Assembly: GCA_938021445.1 (NCBI GenBank) | Contig: CALIGR010000130.1 | Coordinates: forward strand, 1 to 10,727 | Length of the DNA: 10,727 bases | DNA from: an uncultured Candidatus Altimarinota bacterium | GTDB taxonomy: Bacteria; Patescibacteriota; Gracilibacteria; UBA4473 | Reading direction: 5' to 3' | Part shown: in pieces, positions 1 to 5,880 of the stretch | Numbering within the stretch: position 1 is the first letter of the stretch | How the letters are laid out: each line of letters starts with the position of its first letter | Made by a program: the position numbers and the translations under genes | Notes under the pieces: model-generated | The model's input: the letters and a program-made list of their open reading frames with translations, nothing else | What the model was told of the DNA's origin: nothing | The model's database searches: none

Positions 1-1696
1 GAAAAGCTTCTCGAGAGGTTTTAAAGTCTAAAATTTCACTTTCATCTAGTTTAAGATTTGGCAGATACTCGCGAATAAAATTCAAAGCTTCTTGATAAAG
101 ATTTCGTGTTACTTTCCCAAAGAGCGCTTCTGAAACCGCTCCAAAATCAGTCGTTGACCTAGACTCAAGTAAATCAAGTTTTCGGCTTAATTCATCAATC
201 TTTCGACGAAATAAAGGAAACAGCTCATGGTTTACTTCCGGAATACGCTTCAGCTCATTTCGAAGCTGGGTTATATCTAAGTCTAAGTCTCTATACACAA
301 AACGAGGTGAAAACTGTGGATGCTCAAGAAAAAGTGACTTTTGCTCGCTTAAATTTTGTGGGTTCAGATAAGATAACAATTTTATTTCTGTATCTATTTC
401 TGCAATTTTTTCATCTATGTTCTGCAGCATTTTCTCATCCACTGAGGCATTTGAGATAGCCACTAAATTTTTAGACTCAAAAGGCTTGCTGGGATCTATG
501 TAAAAATCTTTTAAATACTTACCAGAAAGCACCAAATCATCATCACCCAAAATGGCTCTATCCGCTACCTCAAATGGAAGCTTCAGTCGTTTTCCCTGAA
601 GCGTTATATCCATTAATTTCTCAGATTCTTTTATGAGTCCTTTCTTTATTAGATTGGTTTCGGTATTCAAACGGACACTCGCCACTAAGCTCTCTGGAGG
701 CTCCGAATTGAGTAAAACGTTTTCACGAGCACCGAGTATTGGTTTTGGAGTGAAGTTTACATTCTCTATCACCGCTTTTTCACTAAAGAGGGTCTTGGCG
801 ACCTCAACGCCTTCTTCAGGGTTAAGAACCTTTAGATCTTGAACTTTTACCAGCCTATTTCTAAGAGGCGTCTTATTCGCAATCTGAATTTTTAGCCCAG
901 GCCGAGCATTAACCTCTAACACTTTTATTCCAGACTTGGTGATGACAAAATCAACCCCCAAAAAACCAATGTCACTCACCTGCTGTATCTTGACCGCGGC
1001 GTGTAAAATCTCATCCCAGAAAGGTACTTTAAAACCAAAGGCTTTTTCTCCATTGGGAAGCTTCGAAATATACTTTGACTTACGGGCGCCTCCAGTGGTT
1101 ATTCCACTCCCAATATCTATCCCCAAGGCAATCGCTCCCAGTTCCATATTCGCTTTTCCATCCGATTCAGGCGTTGGCACTCGAAGCATAGCCATCACGG
1201 GGACCAAGTTAAAAACAATAACTCTTATATCCGGAAGCCCGGTCGTCGTAAGGGATCTAAAATCTGGATGTGGATTGAGTTTTTCTTCAATCAAGACCGA
1301 GTCATGTGTCCCCGAAATAGAATACTTTCCTTCCAATATATCTTCACAATGACGGTATAAAAATTCTCGATCGAGTTTTTTCCCAGAGACGGTAATCCAA
1401 AAATCACCTTTCTTTTCAACTATCACTAAAATACCCTGTCCAGCAAAGCCTCGATTCGGTTTTATAACGAACGTCCCAGGAAGCCCTTCAAAAAACTCAG
1501 GCTTCAGTTGTCGGTGGTCTTTAACGATATGATAAAGCTTCGCCACACCAACATTACGAGATTCTAAAAACCGCTTGGTGAAAATTTTATCATCTGCAAA
1601 ACGCTTATTCGCGCCCGAATTAAAACGAGAAATATAGAGCATGTTTCTCGCATTCATGCCCAGTATATCGCTCTGCTTATTTTTTGAAAAAAACAT
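1..1696 (-). CDS. ATP-grasp ligase (RimK / alpha-L-glutamate ligase-like) fused to a degenerate retropepsin-like domain and a DUF1704/MATCAP-like domain; C-terminus outside window
   Basis: The minus frame is open without a stop for 565 codons from ATG at 1696 to the window edge. Residues about 15-290 are an ATP-grasp domain of the sugar-transfer-associated/alpha-L-glutamate ligase-like type: VIKPNRGFAGQGI (77-89) is the nucleotide-binding loop, IEEKL (136-140) the adenine-side strand, then PDIRV (155-159), GKANMELGAIALGID (180-194), GVDFVI (247-252) and the metal-binding LEVNARPGL (260-268). Residues about 310-405 resemble the RimK-linked retropepsin-like family (PF05618), ending FEVADR (375-380) and YIDPSK (399-404), but NTE (344-346) stands where DTG is expected. 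From about 427 the sequence resembles the N-terminal part of DUF1704/MATCAP peptidases (YLNPQNLSEQK, 443-453; KLDLLESRSTTDF, 506-518). The HExxxH metal site would lie beyond the window. It follows the 7TM gene by 13 bases, so it is probably co-transcribed. The ATP-grasp call is firm; the other two domains were recognised by eye. The substrate is unknown. Confidence 0.85.
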   Translation of the reverse strand, partial: MFFSKNKQSDILGMNARNMLYISRFNSGANKRFADDKIFTKRFLESRNVGVAKLYHIVKDHRQLKPEFFEGLPGTFVIKPNRGFAGQGILVIVEKKGDFWITVSGKKLDREFLYRHCEDILEGKYSISGTHDSVLIEEKLNPHPDFRSLTTTGLPDIRVIVFNLVPVMAMLRVPTPESDGKANMELGAIALGIDIGSGITTGGARKSKYISKLPNGEKAFGFKVPFWDEILHAAVKIQQVSDIGFLGVDFVITKSGIKVLEVNARPGLKIQIANKTPLRNRLVKVQDLKVLNPEEGVEVAKTLFSEKAVIENVNFTPKPILGARENVLLNSEPPESLVASVRLNTETNLIKKGLIKESEKLMDITLQGKRLKLPFEVADRAILGDDDLVLSGKYLKDFYIDPSKPFESKNLVAISNASVDEKMLQNIDEKIAEIDTEIKLLSYLNPQNLSEQKSLFLEHPQFSPRFVYRDLDLDITQLRNELKRIPEVNHELFPLFRRKIDELSRKLDLLESRSTTDFGAVSEALFGKVTRNLYQEALNFIREYLPNLKLDESEILDFKTSREAF

Positions 1697-1709
1697 AAAA
1701 AATCTAAAT

Positions 1710-3299
1710 TTATTCTTCCTGAGAGTCTTCGTTTAGAAGAGATCTAAACTTGAGGTATTCCGTTACCCGAAGCCCTGTAAACCGACCAAGCCACACCGTT
1801 GCAATGATCGGGAGAAACAAAAGCTCTGGCCGCCCCAGTACCGCTGACCGCACAAAATCCCACTCCACAAAAAAGTAAGCCGCCAAGGAAACAATCACCG
1901 TTTCAATCGCCGCAATCAGAGCATTTTTCATGCCTTCAGCCGATTGTGATGACAAAAACTTCTCAGAAATAGAAGACATAACCATCATTGGAAAAATCGT
2001 CAGCGAAAGATCCAGTGTCGTGTCCATATAAACCGCGACCCCCAATATCAAGAAGAAGGAAAGTGCTAAAGTACTCAAAAGTAAGCTCACCTTCGGAATA
2101 TACATCAGCTCCACTCGATCAAAAATCACACGGATACAGAAACTAACCAAAAGCACCATCACAAACACAAACAGTCCAAAACTGAGCCCTAAGACTAAAA
2201 AGCTTAACGTCAGCATGATTGGAGACAAAACCCCAAAAGTAGAAATCCCAACCAGTTGACGGGCGAAAGAGATCACAAACGCAATAAAGGGCACCGAGAG
2301 TAACAAATAAATAACGTTTGGAGAAATTCCATTCGCCACAAAGTCATTGAGTATTCTTGAGAATGGCAAATACCAAGGGGTTCTAGAGCGTTCATCCACT
2401 CGCTTCAACTCAATCCCCCGTCCTAAAACCTGACCTCGCCAAGGCTCTAGATCCATGGTTTCAAAAAGTGGATTTAAAGCTTCAACACGAGTTAAATAAA
2501 TCGCATCTGGCTGAAGAATTTCAAAAGCTGGCTGGGTCAGCCGGATGACACTAGAAAGGCTCCCATTGGATATTTGAACTAGTATTTTTTCATCTATGTC
2601 AAAGCGACGGTCTTCCGACAACCTTGACCAAAACTGGGCAAATGACTGCACTCCGTCTGAAGATCGTGTATAGAAAATTATAGCCTGGGCTTCTGACAAA
2701 AAATCAAAGTTTTCCTGCAACTGATTCACGACTTGATCCTCGGCCGAAAGCCCGGTTGAATCCCCCGTTAACGTTATCACTTCAAGCCAAGTCCCTCGCT
2801 CTGCCGCCTGAGCTTTTATAGCCGGTAATGATTCTCCAAGACTATCGGTCAAAAGTATAGCCTTATCCTCATAGACTAAAACGTCATGAGTAATCGTTTC
2901 ACGGAGTTGTCCTTGAGTCACATTCAGTCGGACTTTATAAAGACCCGGCGCTTCATAGACAAATGACTGATTTTCGCCAAAAACAGTTTTATCTCCTGTC
3001 CCAAAATTCCAAGAATAACTCGGAATTCCAAATCCAGAAATCGAAGCCAGTTTCGTTCCCTCCGCACTCACGACAAATGGCTCTCCAAGCTCCACCGAAC
3101 CTTCTGCTGTCAGGCTCGGTTTGATCGTATTGTCCAACGGAACCTCCGGCACTTCAGGTTCAGATTCACCTTCAGTCGTAGAGACCTCATCTGAGCTTTC
3201 TGTTTCCGCTTTAATTACCGATTCTTCAATAACTTCCTGAGCCTGAACAGAAATGAAAGCTAAGAAGCAAAAACCAAACAAAAATAGTAAATTTCGCAT
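1710..3299 (-). CDS. Secreted PKD-domain protein with C-terminal seven-helix (7TM_transglut-type) membrane domain
   Basis: This 529-residue membrane protein has a signal peptide (1-20, ending VQA) without a lipobox cysteine. A Glu/Ser-rich acidic linker follows (about 21-56), then a PKD-like beta-sandwich (about 68-145; YSWNFG at 95-100, APGLYKVRL at 117-125). A periplasmic alpha/beta region (about 146-310) shows alternating strands such as AILLTD, LEVITL, AIIFYT and KILVQI. A hydrophobic bundle covers about 325-510. The bundle matches the 7TM_transglut family (PF14402): STFGVLSPIMLTLSF (353-367), FPMMVMSSISEKF (436-448), and PELLFLPIIATVWLGRFTGL (491-510) before EYLKFRSLL. In the family the bundle is usually fused to an inactive transglutaminase and encoded beside an ATP-grasp ligase. 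Here PKD and alpha/beta modules replace the transglutaminase, while the ATP-grasp neighbour is retained. It probably anchors or senses for the ligase across the membrane; that role is inferred. Start chosen at the ATG before the signal peptide. Confidence 0.85.
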   Translation of the reverse strand: MRNLLFLFGFCFLAFISVQAQEVIEESVIKAETESSDEVSTTEGESEPEVPEVPLDNTIKPSLTAEGSVELGEPFVVSAEGTKLASISGFGIPSYSWNFGTGDKTVFGENQSFVYEAPGLYKVRLNVTQGQLRETITHDVLVYEDKAILLTDSLGESLPAIKAQAAERGTWLEVITLTGDSTGLSAEDQVVNQLQENFDFLSEAQAIIFYTRSSDGVQSFAQFWSRLSEDRRFDIDEKILVQISNGSLSSVIRLTQPAFEILQPDAIYLTRVEALNPLFETMDLEPWRGQVLGRGIELKRVDERSRTPWYLPFSRILNDFVANGISPNVIYLLLSVPFIAFVISFARQLVGISTFGVLSPIMLTLSFLVLGLSFGLFVFVMVLLVSFCIRVIFDRVELMYIPKVSLLLSTLALSFFLILGVAVYMDTTLDLSLTIFPMMVMSSISEKFLSSQSAEGMKNALIAAIETVIVSLAAYFFVEWDFVRSAVLGRPELLFLPIIATVWLGRFTGLRVTEYLKFRSLLNEDSQEE

Positions 3300-3340
3300 G
3301 CATCAAGTATCCTAGGCAAAGCCCACTAACTTACAAGACG
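3300..3340. promoter_or_regulatory. Short divergent intergenic region between the 7TM gene and dut
   Basis: These 41 bases must hold the start signals for two divergent transcription units. On the minus strand GATACT (3306-3311) looks like a -10 box ending six bases before the 7TM start codon, which would give a nearly leaderless mRNA; no convincing -35 is seen. On the plus strand TAACTT (3327-3332) is a weak -10 candidate eight bases before the dut start. A CCTAGG palindrome lies at 3311-3316. Assigned from position and weak motif matches only. Confidence 0.3.
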
Positions 3341-3781
3341 ATGAAAGTACAAGTTTATAGAGTCGATAAAGCCCTGGAACTTCCAAAATACGAGACTCCA
3401 GGCAGTTTCGGTTTTGACTTTTTAGCAAGGGAAACCACTACGATTTCACCACAAGAAGCCGGTCTTATTCCTGGAAATGTGATCATCAAATGTCCAGACG
3501 ACTTGGCGCTGCTCATTTTACCAAGGAGTTCTACCTATCGGAAAAAAGGCTTAGTCTTTCCTCATTCGATTGGGCTTATAGATCAAGACTACTGCGGCCC
3601 TGACGATGAAATAATGATCCAGGTCCTCAATCTAGGAAAAGAAGACATTGTTATAGAGCGTGGCGAACGAATCGCTCAAGGGATGTTTGTAAACACCCCG
3701 AAAATTGAGTTCATTGAGATCGAAAAAGAATTTTTAGGCAATGAGTCACGAGGCGGATTTGGTAGTACTGGGATAAATTAA
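3341..3781 (+). CDS. dut: dUTP diphosphatase (trimeric dUTPase family)
   Basis: Hydrolyses dUTP to dUMP and pyrophosphate, which keeps uracil out of DNA and supplies dUMP for dTMP synthesis; cytoplasmic. All five motifs of the trimeric all-beta dUTPase family are present in order: motif 1 PGSFGFDF (20-27), motif 2 PRSST (61-65), motif 3 GLIDQDYCGP (78-87) with the catalytic-type Asp81 and base-stacking Tyr84, motif 4 RGERIAQGMF (107-116), and the glycine-rich C-terminal motif 5 RGGFGSTG (137-144). The length of 146 residues is normal. Motif 3 carries CGPDDE in place of the usual RGE; the same change is seen in phage and patescibacterial versions, from memory. dCTP deaminase shares the fold but usually lacks the motif 5 tail, so dUTPase is preferred. 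First gene of a plus-strand run, nine bases before tilS. No Shine-Dalgarno sequence precedes the ATG. Confidence 0.92.
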   Translation: MKVQVYRVDKALELPKYETPGSFGFDFLARETTTISPQEAGLIPGNVIIKCPDDLALLILPRSSTYRKKGLVFPHSIGLIDQDYCGPDDEIMIQVLNLGKEDIVIERGERIAQGMFVNTPKIEFIEIEKEFLGNESRGGFGSTGIN

Positions 3782-3790
3782 ACACCCTAA

Positions 3791-4708
3791 ATGTCCTCAA
3801 AAAAGACCGCAATTTTCGACGTTTTTTCTGAGTTTCTTCTCTCAGAAGATTTAGAAAACCAAAAAATCTTATTAATGATCTCAGGCGGCGTGGACTCAAT
3901 GGTCTTACTCGACCTAGCTCAAAAAGTTGTCTCAGTCCAAGATCTAGCCGTTTTTCATCTTAATCATCATACAGGAGAACAAAGTAATACACACCAATTA
4001 TTTGTACAAGATTATTGTTCAAAAAATAATATTAAATTTTATACTGACACATTGGAAGAAACATCAGAAAAAAACACTGAGCAATACTGGAGGACGCAAA
4101 GACAGCACTTATCAAAAAAAGCCGCTGAAGATTTTGACGCACAGCGAATCTTAACGGCGCATCATGCCACCGACTTGGTTGAAACTATGATTTTCAGGCT
4201 CACCAAAGGGGCCGGGGCAGGTGGGCTCTCCCCTTTTGACACGAGCACTAAACCACTCTGCGAAATCTCAAAGACAGCCATCATTGAATACGCCCAAGAA
4301 AATAAACTGACCTGGGTTGAAGATGAGTCGAACAACGACTTAAAGTTTCAGAGAAATTTAATCCGAAAGAAAGTACTTCCAGAACTGAGAAAAATAACGC
4401 CGAACCTTGAAAAAGTCTTTATACAAGAATCTAAAAACTTTGGCTTAATCAATGATTATTTGGAAAAACAAACACCCGAAACACAAAAAGAGATCCCACT
4501 CAAAGAATTTTTATCTTGGGAAGCCCTGATCCAAACACTTTGGTTGAGAAAAATAGCGAAAAAAACTATCAGTAGTAGTGAACTTAAAGATGGATTGAGG
4601 TGGATCAAAAGCAATCCAGAAGGGGGGACTTATAAGACGGTAGGAAACACGCAAATAATTCTAAAAAATAATATTTTATATATTAATAATCAGGAATGGA
4701 CGAACTAA
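3791..4708 (+). CDS. tilS: tRNA(Ile)-lysidine synthetase
   Basis: Modifies the wobble cytidine of the CAU-anticodon tRNA(Ile2) to lysidine using ATP and lysine, so that the tRNA reads AUA as isoleucine; cytoplasmic and normally essential. The N-type PP-loop SGGVDS is at residues 31-36. The second family block TAHHATDLVETMIFRL (122-137) aligns with the conserved AHHxDDxxET region. KPLCEISKTAIIEYA (154-168) and the downstream EDESNNDLKFQRNLIRKKVLP (177-197) match the TilS-specific region containing the RN-IR signature. At 305 residues it is a short form with a small C-terminal region. It starts nine bases after dut, and its last 13 bases overlap the start of the LtrA gene, which suggests translational coupling. 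AUA codons are used in the neighbouring genes, consistent with a need for the enzyme. Confidence 0.93.
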   Translation: MSSKKTAIFDVFSEFLLSEDLENQKILLMISGGVDSMVLLDLAQKVVSVQDLAVFHLNHHTGEQSNTHQLFVQDYCSKNNIKFYTDTLEETSEKNTEQYWRTQRQHLSKKAAEDFDAQRILTAHHATDLVETMIFRLTKGAGAGGLSPFDTSTKPLCEISKTAIIEYAQENKLTWVEDESNNDLKFQRNLIRKKVLPELRKITPNLEKVFIQESKNFGLINDYLEKQTPETQKEIPLKEFLSWEALIQTLWLRKIAKKTISSSELKDGLRWIKSNPEGGTYKTVGNTQIILKNNILYINNQEWTN

Positions 4709-5838
4709 GCTTCTCAAACAAAAAAGATTCCGAAAAAAAAGTTGAATGGATTGAGCTATTCTACGATTTAGGCTTTGTCGCCGCCGTCGTGGCCTTTGCC
4801 TCCGAATTTGATTTATCGCGATTTAACTTTTATGAATTCAATATAGCCCTGGCCGCTCTCTGGTGGGCCTGGCTTGGGTTTGTATTTTACTCAAGCCGCT
4901 TTGGCACGAGTTCCAGACTGGTCAGTTGGCTTACCGTCATAAAAATTATAGGGGTTTGTGGTATGGGGCTAGCCGCACATTTAGCGCCCAGTCAAGCCGT
5001 CATCATTTTTTCCGCTTCTTATATTTTACTGAGAATAGTTCTTCTATGGCTTTATATACTGGCCTACAACGAAGAGACCGAGATCTCAGCTAAATTGCTC
5101 GTCCGTGATTATCTCATGGGTTTCGGATTAGCGCTCTTTCCCTGGATGCTTATTTTCATCATGCCTCAATATTGGTCTGAGTTAGCTACTATCGGAATCA
5201 TTATTGATCTCATGACCCCAATATTAATAGGGATAAAAAGAGTACAAAAGCATCCACCAGATTTAGGACATTTAAGTGAACGCTTCGCGCTCTTTTACCT
5301 AATTGTGCTAGGTGAGGTTTTTATCTCGGTCGTAAACACGGTACCAAGCACGCTTATTTCTTGGTCTAATATATTTTTAAGAAGCCTGGCTATTGTGATG
5401 ACCTATTGTCTCTGGATTATTTATTCAAACAATCAAAAACTACCAACACTCAATAAGCTGGATCAAAAAACCCAGTTTTTTGTTTACCTACACTTTCCAC
5501 TCATGGTCAGTACTTTTTATTTTGTAGTGGGACTAAAAAGTATATTTGGAAACACCACTAATGATTTTTCTTTGGATAAATTCTATTTATTTTGGGGTGG
5601 ACTACTGGGAGTCCTCATCTGCATAAAATTTGTTCAACTCTCACGCTCTGGCGAAACGAAATTTAATTTCGTTACCTTATTATTTTTACTTTTCATCATT
5701 TCTAATTTGATCTTTCAATGGCTCCCCAGCATACAATCAAGCTTTATTTTTGTCACTTTGTTTTTGATCCTAATTGTTATCTGCAAAAGAACCAAAGCTC
5801 AGAATCTAGTAGAAATTAATTTAAAGCTAAAAAAATAG
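4696..5838 (+). CDS. LtrA-family (low temperature requirement A-like) membrane protein
   Basis: A 380-residue polytopic inner-membrane protein with about 10-12 hydrophobic segments (roughly 22-38, 48-66, 78-95, 100-123, 141-158, 162-180, 196-214, 228-244, 262-281, 296-314, 324-341 and 348-364). Two LtrA-family signatures are visible: EKKVEWIELFYDLGFVAAV (13-31), matching the family's opening VxWxELFYDLxFVxA block, and HLSERFALFYLIVLGE (192-207), matching the conserved HLxERFxLFxxxxLGE block. The family is named after a Listeria gene linked to growth in the cold; its biochemical function is not established, so none is assigned. Its ATG lies inside the end of tilS (13-base overlap), so it is probably co-expressed with dut and tilS. 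AGGA sits only a few bases before the ATG, too close for a normal ribosome site. The last segments are more AT-rich than the rest. Confidence 0.85.
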   Translation: MDELSFSNKKDSEKKVEWIELFYDLGFVAAVVAFASEFDLSRFNFYEFNIALAALWWAWLGFVFYSSRFGTSSRLVSWLTVIKIIGVCGMGLAAHLAPSQAVIIFSASYILLRIVLLWLYILAYNEETEISAKLLVRDYLMGFGLALFPWMLIFIMPQYWSELATIGIIIDLMTPILIGIKRVQKHPPDLGHLSERFALFYLIVLGEVFISVVNTVPSTLISWSNIFLRSLAIVMTYCLWIIYSNNQKLPTLNKLDQKTQFFVYLHFPLMVSTFYFVVGLKSIFGNTTNDFSLDKFYLFWGGLLGVLICIKFVQLSRSGETKFNFVTLLFLLFIISNLIFQWLPSIQSSFIFVTLFLILIVICKRTKAQNLVEINLKLKK

Positions 5839-5845
5839 CAGTGTC

Positions 5846-5866
5846 ATTCCGGACTTGATCCGGAAT
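5846..5866. repeat. Palindromic element (8-bp perfect stem, 5-base loop) between convergent genes
   Basis: ATTCCGGA (5846-5853) and TCCGGAAT (5859-5866) form a perfect 8-base-pair stem around loop CTTGA. The surrounding GTCATTCCGG...CCGGAATCTC resembles a palindromic intergenic repeat seen in many bacterial genomes, from memory. It occupies the 42-base gap between the convergent ends of the LtrA and PBP genes, so its hairpin would sit at the 3' end of both transcripts. No T-run follows on either strand, so it is not a classic intrinsic terminator. A second weaker pairing, GATCC (5857-5861) with GGATC (5871-5875), is possible. Only one copy is in this window. Confidence 0.65.
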
Positions 5867-5880
5867 CTCAGGATCACAAA

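Noticed and set aside
633-1352. Plus-strand open frames at 633-842 and 936-1352
   Set aside because: They lie antisense within the ATP-grasp fusion gene, whose minus-strand frame is open throughout and carries clear family motifs. The plus-strand products show no recognisable domain.
5839-5880. Palindrome as a classic Rho-independent terminator
   Set aside because: The stem is strong, but no T-run follows on either strand.
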